Shown: in pieces, positions 1-10,321 of the stretch
How the letters are laid out: each line of letters begins with the position of its first letter
How positions within the stretch are numbered: position 1 is the stretch's first letter
Assembly: GCA_036346205.1 (NCBI GenBank)
Contig: JARFJB010000749.1
Coordinates: 783,501 to 847,500, forward strand
Source of the DNA: Vesta saturnalis
Taxonomy: Eukaryota > Arthropoda > Insecta > Coleoptera > Lampyridae
Direction of reading: 5' to 3'
DNA: 64,000 nt
Program-made: the position numbers and the translations under genes
Notes under the pieces: generated by a model
What the model was told of the DNA's origin: nothing
Databases searched by the model: none
What the model saw: the letters and a program-made list of their open reading frames with translations, nothing else

Positions 1-1145
1 AATAAATGGTTGTGAGTGCAAAATAGTGCAGGTCTCTTTGGAGAACATACATTTGGAAAGTGCAACATAAAATTTAGCGCAGCCAGACTACAATGTATGT
101 GGACTCATGTTTTTCGGGGCGTAGAAGCCGAATTTGAACTTATTTTGTTCCTGAAAAATAGATTTAATTAATTATAAGTAAAATTTCATTATTGGCACAA
201 AGTTTTTTTGTATAAAATATTGAATGTCATGAAAAATATAACATGTGGGGTATTAAAATAAAGAGAATTGCGCATAGATTTTAAGGATAATTTTAGTTTT
301 AAGGCAGTAATAGATATAAGAAAGTTATTTGTAAAATTAAAAATTATTAACATTTAGAAACTGGAGTATCCAATCAGAGCATTTGTTTGTATGGTCATAT
401 CATTATAGGAAAGCTAAAATTTAAGAAAAAAATGAGTAAAGATTGTAAATTTTTCTAATCACTTCTTGTTAGAATTTTGAACGTGAACATGTATCACTCA
501 GAGCTGGCATAAACAATCGAGAATATTTTCATAACCTAAATTTGAACTGCGGTGAATACATATTCGACTGAAATTTTCTAACCTAATAAATCGTTTCATT
601 TGTTAAAATCGAAAAGTGTACTTAGTGTATAAAATTATTGTAAAGTTGGTCGCGATTTCAACATCATAAAGAAACTTTGGTGTATCATAAATATTAATGG
701 TATACATCAAGGAGGATTCACAGCAAGCACATATGGTAAACCAGTGCATCCAATTAAGAAAATTCTAGACCATACCATTGTATGAATACTTCAGGCTGCA
801 AAAAGATAAGTAACAATTCTAATATTAGAGTTTTGGTTATGATACATGTGTTTATTTATATGTAAAGAATTAATAGCGGAATATTTGCTAAGTATTGATA
901 AAGTAGTACATCAATTAAAAACAAATACATTATTACATCAATTTTAATTTATGCTTACCTATTTAAATGATGAATCTTTTCTTGGTGCAATTATAAAACA
1001 GATGTGTAAAGAGGGTGCTGAATACGTTGCATAATTATGTGTACAGGGTGCGTACTGAAATTCGTATAATTCAATGATCAAATTTTAAAAGGCAGAGTTA
1101 ACATTTAAAGTAAATCACTATGTATATTGCAGAAATAATTCCATT

Positions 1146-1147
<2 letters not shown>
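1..1147. other. AT-rich stretch, no gene recognised
   Basis: No open frame of useful length, no RNA gene and no recognisable transposon protein was seen on either strand. Short A/T runs dominate. Confidence 0.5.

Positions 1148-1148
<1 letters not shown>

Positions 1149-1186
<38 letters not shown>
1149..1186. repeat. (TA)n microsatellite
   Basis: Uninterrupted AT dinucleotide run of about 38 bp. It lies next to the 3' end of the Penelope-like remnant. Confidence 0.95.
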
Positions 1187-1188
<2 letters not shown>

Positions 1189-1194
1189 CATTTA

Positions 1195-1850
1195 TTCCAG
1201 GTCCATGATTTCGTGTATTGATTCGATTTCTACAGCTCTTCTTATTATTCTCTTGGTTAGATGTTCTACTGATGCTATCGTTCTGATCTTATCGAAGTTG
1301 AAATTGTGTGATGTCGATTGGACGTTGTGCTAAATATGAGGTTGCGGTGTTTTTGCTCACTGTTAGTCAATGTTCTTCCAGCCTAGCACTGATTCGTACG
1401 TTTGCTTGACCTATGTACGTTCGGTAACAGTTTCCACATAGAATCTCATATATTCCTTGATCTTCCAGATTCATTTTAGTTTTTGGGTTAAGCAATATGG
1501 TTCCGATCTTTTCATGCGTCCTAAATATCGCTAATCCGGTCTGTTGTTCCCTTTATGTACGATATGTGTACCTTGTTTGTTCCTCCTCTTTTTCGTCTTG
1601 CTTTTTCATCTTCGGATACATTGAGTACTTTAGTACTTTTGTTTCTACCTGCATGTTTTGCAGGTCTGCCAGTCGCTTGGATATCATAATTAGTGTTTTG
1701 ACCACGGCCATGTGCTGGGTGATGATGAAATTGAGCATTCTGGTGGTTTTTCTATAAACTGCGTGTCCTGGATGTTCTATGTCTCAAACACGTGTTAGAA
1801 CTTTCTCTAGTTCGCCCTAGTCGACCACTGATGATGATAGCTTAGTTATT
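1195..1850 (-). pseudogene. Penelope-like retroelement remnant: RT tail and GIY-YIG endonuclease
   Basis: Read on the minus strand, the 1720-1770 part gives a VYRKTT-type block, which in Penelope-like elements closes the reverse transcriptase domain. Further on come KIGTILLNPKTK and then GIYEILCGNC..TYIGQ, the GIY...YIG core of the endonuclease, followed by ARLEEH and, in another frame, VEHLTKRIIRRAVEIE. The order is that of a Penelope-like ORF. Stops and frameshifts (for example directly after LEEH) show it is dead. Upstream RT motifs are missing, so it is 5'-truncated. Family assignment rests on the GIY-YIG motif plus the flanking blocks and is fairly secure. Confidence 0.8.
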
Positions 1851-1859
1851 GAATCGCGT

Positions 1860-4800
1860 TCGGTATATTTTAACTTTGTGTGGTACGTGGGTGTATTGTG
1901 TTCGTTACAGGTCCTGCCACGTATCAAACACAATCTTAAGAATTAGGTACCTTATAAATAAATATTTGTGTGGCATTTTAGAGTTTAAACCGACATATGA
2001 CGATTATTACTGAGTTTAACATTTGACTTTTAAATTGTTTTAACTGTCTATGTTCTTGTGAACCCTATGACAATAAGATTATTATTATGATCATTATGTG
2101 AAACTTTTCTTTGTTGAACATCAATTGTACGTGTAGCACGATTCTAGATAAAAATGATGCTAACTCATTAATCAAATAAGCTTATAAAGTGTAGAACTTG
2201 CTTAATTCAAATATACTAAGGACCTTAATTAAAAAAATATTTTATTCCTCGACAAACCCGCTTTTTCTCGTCATTTTGTATCCAGCATAAACATTTCTAC
2301 AGAATCTTTGATTTTTGATAGTCAATATTTTTAGATATCCGAACCACTGCGAACCATTTTCTTTAAATGCAGAAAGTGAAATTCTTTAAGTGAATATTAA
2401 ATAAATAGTCTGAAGTTATCCAAATTTATTGCTAAATTAGAGAGGCACATAGCAAAATGAATGTTGAATCAAAGTTGGTGGTCACTTGCAGTATAATTGG
2501 AAACATTGAACTCTATAGCAACTGGAATGGATGCACCGTAAAGCGCTGTGGATACAAATAGATACTATAGGCAACCCGCCGACTAGAGGGATTGCTATCT
2601 CACTCACAGCGATATATAGGATCACCAAGCTGATAACACGTTATGTGGTTTATATTTGAACTTAACATTGCCGAAGCGCTTTTTCCGCATATACTGGTAC
2701 GAGTACTTACTACCTAGAAATACTATAACAGATATTTATGTTTTAAGAATCATAATAACAATCATTATGGTACTAGCCGTGAATATTACAGACGAGGCGT
2801 CAGCCGAGTCTGATAACACGGCGTGTGCCATAATAGTTGTTTATGATCCGTATTTCATACAAAATTTTATATTCCGGAGATTTTTGTTTAATAAAATTTC
2901 TTGTTGCATTTGAGTTTACATACTGACAAGTTTTAGTGACCGCAAGTAGATTTCCGCCAAGTGTAAACGTAGCTTAATTTAAATATTTCTGCCTACTATA
3001 CCTATAAATTTTTTTCATTATAGTCCTTAGTACTGTAATGAATTCATTATAGTTAGTTACTCAGTCCAATAAAGTTTGTCATTTTGACATTAAAAATTAA
3101 ATCTTTAATAATGTCATTATGACACGCCGGAATATAACAGTATATTATGAAATTAGTTTATAATGCAAGGGACTATGGCAGGAGGAGGAGGAAACGAATG
3201 CCCTAACCCGCATTATAAACGAATTTCATATGCTATTTTGTCGTCGAAGTAGCCACTGCAACGGACGTAATACCTTTGGATATTACTTTTGTTGGTATAA
3301 CCGGCACCAAAGAATAAGGTTTGACTTCTTTTAAATTTTTGTTATAATTTCAACATTATTGAATAGAATTTCATATTGTTATTGTGAAACTGAAATGATT
3401 ATTTTTTATTATAACTGAATGGGTTCAGTTTATAAAGGTATCATTTACTAGTTAAATTTTCCTTCGCTTGCGTAAATGAATTTTAAGATTTACGTTTGAG
3501 AATTCCTTTCTTAATTGGTTGCGATGCCTAGCTCAAAGTTAAAATAACGAAATGATTAACTTCTTCTTACATTTATATATTCAATATTTGTATAAGATTT
3601 TAATATTAATAATCTTTAGCAATAAAAGTAAATCAAACGTTATACTCATTTAATTAAATTCCAAATCTGAACGAAAATGCATCAATGCGTTGTTTACAAA
3701 CATATATAAAATCAAACCTATAATGTAAAATAATATTCTTAAAACTAAATATAGCAAATCAAATCTTTATCAGAATTAAACTATTGTTTCTTTGTTTAAT
3801 TGTGATAGTCAAATGTAAAGTTTCGATAATATCAAACACAAAAACGTTTTATTTATTAACAAAAACAGAAAGGGCTCTTACTTATTTTTGTTAAAAAATA
3901 ATGATATAATGCTTGCGTTCCTTTCACCGGTGAAGAGGCCTCCAATAGGATATAGACTGCTCTTCCGATGATGTCACTTTGCCGGCTCTCTGGAACCGTT
4001 CTCCTTTGTTGCCCTTATCTTTTGTTATACCTTTGTTATAGCTGAATACGCTTTTAATTTTCTTCTCTACAATTTACTGATTTTTGTAAATTATTGCTCG
4101 ATATATTTACACTATCCGGTTTTTACTTAATTGTTAAGTTTTAATAAAAATAGCTTGCGTAACAAAATGCACGTGAGCTACGGAAGACCATGCTTTCATT
4201 ATCAATGTTTTTTAGTTATTATACTTTATATATCGATCTATTAACTGGGTCGATTGTCTTATTGTACATTTATCACTCGCTATGAAAACATCAACTTGGA
4301 ACACTTTCAATACGCACTTAAAACGCTATTTAAATTATTACGCAATCTTTTTATTACCACCAATTTGATAGAATTTACAATTTAATTCGTTTTAGCTTTT
4401 CTTTCTCACTGATAAGGAAAATATCACTTATATTCTCAATACTAACTGACTTTTCGTTATAAATTCACAATTTTAATTGCAGCATAAATCAAGCTGCAGC
4501 AATCGATTTTCAACCAACTCCGATTGCTTACTTATCGCGACTATTTTAAAAACTGCACATCATCATTATGATAGCGTCTCATCCCTTCCAACACATCAAT
4601 GTACCATTGGTACGACTATATTAATAATTTCATTAGATTGAACCATGTTTTCAGTAGGATGTCATTTTAATATTGATAATTGTCATTTTGACAAGTTAAA
4701 TCAACAGGTGTAATACAGAACAGACTTCTTCAAGTTCTTCACTTAAAGGTAAACGTCATGTTGTCTAACCTAATTTTTTGCAAAATGGAAGTGTCTAAAT

Positions 4801-4977
4801 CATCTCGCCGTAGTCGTTTTTTATAACCGATGGTACTTGCAAATGCCGCGTATTTAAATATTTTCAAATTGAATGTATAGATAACTTATTGAAATAAACT
4901 CAAGCTTTTCATCTTAATATTAATTACATTCAAATACAAATAAACAATAACCATTTCTTTATCCAGAAAAATAATAT
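1860..4977. other. Unassigned AT-rich region
   Basis: About 3.1 kb with only short open frames (for example 85 codons at 2656-2913) that match nothing I know and look like chance. A less AT-rich patch near 2520-2640 and another near 3900-4030 could be edges of old repeats. No terminal repeats, RNA genes or protein motifs were recognised. Confidence 0.4.
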
Positions 4978-5006
4978 ATAAATATGTCTTCTTCTTCTTC
5001 TTCTTC

Positions 5007-5570
5007 TTAGCCTTCTTTCACCCAGTATTGAGTATAAGCCTCCCTCAATTGTCGCCATCTTTCTCTGTCTTGTGCGACTCTTAACCACGGTAGTCCTGCA
5101 ATTTTCTTGATGTCGTCGTACCATCTTATTTGTGGTCTGCCCCTACTTCTTTTTCCTGACCACGGCCTCCATTGTAATACTCTTGCGTTCCATCTGTTAT
5201 CTTTAGTTCTGGCTATGTGTCCTGCATAGTCCCACTTCAATTGTACCGCTCTCTCAATTACATTCGTTGTTCTCGTTCTCTGTCGTATCCACTCGTTTCT
5301 TTTCCTGTCTCTTAGGGTTATACCCAACATGGACCTCTCCATGGCCCTTTGTGTAACCTGTAATTTTGATCTTATCTGTTTAGTGAGGGTCCATGTTTGT
5401 GCTCCGTATGTTATTGCTGGGATGACACATTGATCAAAAACCTTGGCCCGCAGGTGTAAAGGAATTTTCTTGTTTTTTAATATGTGAGATAGTTTTCTAA
5501 ATGCTGCCCATCCCAATCGTCTTCTGCGTTCTATTTCCATTTCTCTATTTTCTTTACTTAGTGTTATTTT
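5007..5570 (-). pseudogene. RTE-type LINE, C-terminal part of reverse transcriptase ORF
   Basis: The minus-strand frame contains, in order, RRRRLGWAAFRKLSHIL, TYGAQTWTLTK, AMERSMLGITLRDRKRNEWI and ELKWDYAGHIAR-like text, followed by RGRPQIRWYDDI and a final YWVKEG with stop. These blocks are the conserved tail after the RT domain of insect RTE-clade elements. No RT active site (YADD) is present because the copy begins downstream of it. The stop is followed immediately by repeated GAA triplets, so there is essentially no 3' UTR. The frame itself is intact across this piece. Confidence 0.85.
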
Positions 5571-5577
5571 TTGTCCA

Positions 5578-5579
5578 AG

Positions 5580-5616
<37 letters not shown>

Positions 5617-5619
5617 CTG
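5578..5619. repeat. (TA)n(TG)n microsatellite at the inversion junction
   Basis: A TA run followed by a TG run sits between the 3' fragment and the inverted 5' fragment of the RTE insertion, at the internal joint. It may be filler from the joining event or a later expansion. Confidence 0.85.
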
Positions 5620-5921
5620 ACGTTCTCTATAGTTGTTTCTCTAATAGCTATTTCTGGATTTTCGGAGCACATTGGCTTTGTACCTACCCGGTAGCGGGTA
5701 GGTACTTTCCTATGGACCTGATAGGAAATAGACCTGCTTCAGGATTTTGGCGATCCTGCCTTACGCGAGCCCATGATCTCTCACACACCCTATAAATCCG
5801 TGAGAAATCATGTCCCCCACCCTAATCCCATCCACCCTAAAATATCCTCCCACACTCCCCACCACTCGCCAACCCGCCTGACAAGCGTGGCGTTTTAATG
5901 TCAAAAAACCCTTCAATGTAA

Positions 5922-6264
5922 ATGTCAATGTCAGAATCTAAAACAAATATGGTACCCCAGGTGGGTAGAGTTCACTCAAAATCCCACACTAAAATATCAG
6001 TCCGCCTCGTGGATTCTGGGGGAGGCAAGAAACTGACAAAGCCAAAAGCAAAAAGAGGAAAAAAAATCACGGTAGCTACATACAACTGCAGATCACTATT
6101 ACACGATGAACAAATGTATGACTTAGAGAATGAAGTGCAGGGAATAAAGTGGGACATAATAGGTCTATCAGAAGTTAGAAGAAAAGGCGAAGGTTTCACA
6201 ATCCAACAATCAGGAAATGCCCTGATGTATAAAGGACACACGACCGAAAGTCAATGGGGCGTAG
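5922..6264 (+). pseudogene. RTE-type LINE, N-terminal start of endonuclease domain
   Basis: An open frame from ATG at 5922 (or 5928) contains KKITVATYNCRSLL near residue 50 and then WDIIGLSEVRRKGEG, the first two motifs (TxNCR and ExR) of the APE-type endonuclease of RTE elements, and ends at SQWGVG at the target duplication. The 5' UTR (about 5640-5921) is GC-richer and includes a run of CCCACC blocks. The rest of the ORF is missing. Orientation is opposite to the 3' fragment because of twin priming. Confidence 0.85.
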
Positions 6265-6471
6265 GATAAATATGTAACCTCGTATAATTTAGCGCGAACT
6301 TTTGATTTTTTTAAAGCACCCGTTACACCACTTTGAGACAATTTAAATGAAATATTTTCAGATCGTTACAAAAAATATCATTTCACAGTTCATGAACGAT
6401 CTTATTACAGTTGCCATAGTTTTACATTATAAGTGTCATTTATGTTTTGTAAATAAACAAATTTTGCAAAA

Positions 6472-7075
6472 ATGGATTCAAACGTGGATGAAGAAATCCT
6501 TAAAAAAGCAGAAGCTGAATTGAGTTTTATACCTAAAAAGTCCGAAATCATTTATAAGAAAGAGGTCGACAGGTTTATTGAGTGGATGCGCAAGAATAAT
6601 ACGGAAACTGTTACAGAGAAGATTTTGGAGAAGACTATGGTGCATGTACTCCAAATTAAAAGGATGTGGACATCAGCAAGTTTTCAAAACTTTTGGCATT
6701 CTTGAAACACTGTTCTGTTTAGATACATACCAGAGAAGTCATTAGTGTTGTCAAAAGAGTACTTACTTAATTTTTTTCTTGAAGCACCCAATGACAAATA
6801 CTCATGAAGGTAATTTTTTTACTTTTAAGATTATTCTTAATAAGGATGATTCCATTTTAGGTAGTTGCAATATTTGGTGTGTTTGGCGGTTGCAGACACA
6901 TTGTACAATCTGTGTTGGGGATATTAAAGAAGAAGGTTCTGTCTTTGTGGTTTATATTAGAGATACCAAAACACATAGACCCAGGGTTTTACCATATTAA
7001 ACGATGACAGTGGATCAACATCTTCAAGCAGTTCAAGCGAATGCCTTCTTGAAACATCTGGGGAATTTCAATTAC
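6472..7075 (+). pseudogene. Crypton-like tyrosine-recombinase (DUF3504-type) remnant
   Basis: The first 60 codons (MDSNVDEEIL...YKKEVDRFIEWMRKNN) resemble the N-terminal SAM-like domain of Crypton-derived recombinase genes of insects. After a frame change come DISKFSKLLAFLKHCSV, then PEKSLVLSKE and APNDKY, then VVAIFGVFGGCRH, the start of the catalytic domain, and GDIKEEGSVFVVYIRDTKT. A short GT...AG intron (about 6810-6861) may lie just before VVAIFG. A serine-rich stretch and an NNNFFN tail follow. At least three frameshifts and an internal stop make it non-functional. The catalytic R..H..R..Y residues are not all visible. Confidence 0.65.
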
Positions 7076-7087
7076 TGAAAGTTCCAA

Positions 7088-9585
7088 TTGCACCATTAAT
7101 ATTAACATCAGGAAACAATAATTTCTTTAATATTACATTAATTACAAATCATATTCTAACTGTAGTATTAATATAAATAAATAATTTGTTCAATTTCTTT
7201 GGTTCTATTTGTTGTCAAGGTTACTTTATGGCACAACAGTACAGCATGCATGCCATAAAGTGACAAATTATTAACGATTTTGACATTAATAAAGGGCATT
7301 CTAACGTTCGTCGACGACCAAAATTTTTGTACATTTAACAGGCTGAATTGATTCAAAATTTTTGTTGGTACAAGAGGAGTGTAAAATAAGTAGGCTAGAA
7401 TTTTAAAAATATTCAAACCCAAATTTTACCAATATTTTTCAGTTATTAATGTTTCATGAGGCAGTCTACACTTTGGATAAATACTAACAATACTTTTCAC
7501 TAATTGTAATTCATACAAATCTGATAAAAATTCAAAAAAACCAGATGTGTTGATTAAAATTGATTTAAACAAGCAGAAAATTTGTGTCTTGCTGCATTTT
7601 GTAATAATTGTGTAAAATTTGAGTGTTTTATAGTTAATTTAATTGAGATGCTGGTAGCATGTTTCAACAAAACCTATTCAAATGCATATCATATGCAAAT
7701 GTTAAACCCCATTAGTTATTAAACTTTGGAACCTTTTATGCATTTCATGAATGAATGCAAATGTTTTAAATTGTTATCAGAACTCAATATACCTACATTT
7801 TTAATGGTCTATTTACCAAGGCTATAATGTAACCAAAGTTCTGTGATAAAATGACAACCTTGTTTACTTAATAAAATTTGAAAGAATTTAATTGCTTTAA
7901 TCACATATTCTGATGATGAGAAATGATTATAAAATAGGTATTAATAAACTATTTATTCTATATAAAACAATTACGCTAAATTAAAAAACAAAAAACCACA
8001 CTAAATAGAAACAAACTTTTAAGTAAATATGAAATTTAATTTTGTTACTCTATTTTACAAAAATTGTTATGAATACAAAAAAAAAAATGTTACCCATTTT
8101 ACAACTTTATATTATAATTCTAGTCCATAAATGATACACTAGAGCTTCCTCTGTTATGGTTTCCACTAGTGTGGGAACGATTGTTATTTACTGCCCACAA
8201 CAATGATAAATTGTAACTGTACCACAATTTTATACTATATACCACTATGAATTACCGAGCAGCACAATACATGTGTGCTCATACATGGTTTTTCAATTTT
8301 ACAAAATTACATATTAATTCACTCTTTCATTTTGCAGAATATAGTTCACACTTGTAATGTTTTAAAGAGTGAACATTAACAACTATATAAAATAAGCTTT
8401 AGGTTGTGTCACATTGATCATATTCATAATTAATATTTGAAGTATTGTGACAAGTTAACATATTAAAATGGACTTTAATTTTGAAATACTTTCACATTAG
8501 TCACACTGTAAGCAGTATACAAAATATGCCAAAGATGACATATTAACATTTTGTAGAATATTCACACTGATTAGATTTGTAATTAAAGTTGTAGTGTGTA
8601 TTAATGGAGGTTTAAATTGCCCCCTTTTATGAATTACATTAATCACATTTGTAATTAGAACTTGGGAATGTGTATTAAACTAAAGTTTTAAACATTGATT
8701 CCATTTTGATGAATAATCACAATGAAACATTTTAATTTACTAGAAGTTGTAAAATTTTTCATTTTGATGAATAATCACATTGGTCATATTTCTAATTAGT
8801 AGTTGAAGTACTAGTTGAAATATGTCTTAATTGATTTTTAAATTGCGCTTTAATGTTGATGAATAATCACATTTGTAATTAGTAGTTGAACTGTGTACTA
8901 ATTGATGTTTGTTTAAATTGCGCCTCAATTTTGATGAATAATCACAATGATTACATTTGTAATTAGTACATGAAGTGTGAACTAATTGATGTTGTATTAA
9001 ATAGCGTTTCGATTTTGATGAATAATCACATTAATCACATTTGTAATTACAATTAGTGCTTGAAGTGTGTTTTAATTGATGTTGCGTTAAACTGCGCTTC
9101 CATTTTGAGGAATAATCACATTGATTACATTTATAATTAGCACTTAACATGTGCGTTAATTGATGATATTTTAAATTGCGTTTCGATTTTGATGAATAAT
9201 CACATTGATCACATTTGTAAATAGTGGTTGAAGTGTGATTTGTGTTTTTTAAGGATTGCTTCCATTTTGATGAAAAATCACATTGGTCACATTTGTAATT
9301 GATAATTGAAGGGTGTTAGTTGATGTTGTTTTAAACTTTGCTTCCATGTTGATGAATAATCACATTGATTACATTTGTAATTAGTAGTTGAAATGTGTAA
9401 ATTGATGGTTTTTAAATTGCGCTTCCATTTTGATGAATAATCACATTGATTACATTTGTAATTAGCACTTAACATGTGCGTTAATTGATGATATTTTAAA
9501 TTGCGTTTCAATTTTGATGAATAATCACATTGATCACATTTGTAAATATTTGTGTATTGGTTGATGTTGTTTTAAATACCACAGT
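7088..9585 (-). repeat. Zinc-finger segmental copy 1 (truncated)
   Basis: From about 7111 to 9585 the sequence matches 13201 to about 15755 almost base for base, with differences that are mostly short gaps. It carries the 3' flank and fingers 5-10 of the gene at 15186-16349 and breaks off inside finger 4. The N-terminal coding part and promoter are absent. To the right it is joined to an unrelated coding-like fragment (9590-9982). Confidence 0.85.
8560..9585 (-). pseudogene. Truncated C2H2 zinc-finger array, copy 1
   Basis: Minus-strand repeats of about 84 bp encode YKCNQCDYSSKWKRNL-type fingers, interrupted by gaps. One linker-plus-helix block near 9240-9260 is compressed and breaks the frame. 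The same TAA that ends the 15186-16349 gene is present at the equivalent place (about 9045). No start codon or N-terminal domain remains, so this is a dead partial copy, unless the differences are assembly errors. Confidence 0.75.
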
Positions 9586-9589
9586 GTTA

Positions 9590-9982
9590 TTAAAATTCCT
9601 TCCTTTGCTGTAACTTTCACGTCCTGATTTGTCTGTCGACATAATATGTGATTTATCGATACATTCTGCAACAACAAAATTTCTTTTCAATATTTCTTAT
9701 AAATTAATTCCTACCAGTTAAATAATTTACATTTGCTCTGGTTAATCTTTTCGTTATATTCGTGAACAACATTTATATAGTTCTCTATTCGTGTCCCATC
9801 TTCACGGTCACTAAAACAATCTGAGGCAACTGGATTTGGAGCTGTCATCTAATATTGAATTATAAAATTGATCGTCTTCACCAAATAGATCATCAAACAT
9901 GTCTTCCTGTTAAATTCGTTTTTTAATTAAAAATTTATATTACGATCTAAAAATATTTACTTACAATAATTTTTTCCGCCAT
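9590..9982 (-). pseudogene. 5' exons of an unrecognised gene, fused to the finger array
   Basis: On the minus strand an ATG at 9982 opens MAEKII, followed by a perfect donor (GTAAGT, at about 9964) and an acceptor before 9906. The spliced frame continues EDMFDDLFGEDDQFYNSILDD, then in a shifted frame APNPVASDCFSDREDGTRI and NYINVVHEYNEK. A second possible intron is followed by ECIDKSHIMSTDKSGRES. The amino-acid composition and splice signals look like real coding DNA, with an acidic N-terminus, but I do not recognise the family. The reading is broken in at least one place, and the last exon runs straight into truncated finger sequence at about 9585. Confidence 0.45.
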
Positions 9983-10197
9983 TTCTATGCAATAGGGGAA
10001 CAAACTGATAAGTTTTTAAATCCCAAAAAATAAATAAAAAATGACAGGAAAGAGGTTATGATAGCTCGAACGATAATTATAAACTGCTGTTCTTTTAATA
10101 ACGGCCAGTTCATTTACGGATCAGATCAGTTTAAGTGTAGTTAAGTTTTGGATCAGATAAGATAAAGTTGAAAAGAACACGACTAATATTAACATAA

Positions 10198-10254
10198 AGG
10201 CCCGTTTTCACGGTACACTTTGGATGATCATACCGGATGAATCATCCAAAGTGA
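10198..10254 (+). repeat. Harbinger left terminal inverted repeat
   Basis: Pairs with 13141-13197 at 55 of 57 positions. It contains an internal near-palindrome around ATCATCC/GGATGAT, likely a transposase or MADF-protein binding site. Confidence 0.9.
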
Positions 10255-10321
10255 TTACGAGGATGAAAGCGATTATTGTTTACATGGGTCATCAAGATTG
10301 AATTAGTCAGTTCACTTTAAA

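Larger units (their letters stand above)
4978..6275 (-). mobile_element. 5'-inverted (twin-primed) RTE-type LINE insertion with 10-bp target duplication
   Basis: The element's 3' third lies on the minus strand (5007-5570) and ends with a stop codon followed at once by a GAA microsatellite tail, typical of RTE elements. Its 5' end lies inverted on the plus strand (5640-6265). The outer edges carry the identical 10-mer ATAAATATGT at 4978-4987 and 6266-6275. This is the arrangement predicted by twin priming: the 5'-most end abuts the internal junction, and the internal priming site lies at the outer edge. The middle of the element (most of the endonuclease and the RT core) is absent. Pieces and target duplication together mark it as one insertion event. 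Confidence 0.85.

Noticed and set aside
8900..9580. CRISPR-like regularly spaced repeats
   Set aside because: The roughly 84-bp period is the 28-residue zinc-finger unit. Host is eukaryotic, and the repeats encode fingers.
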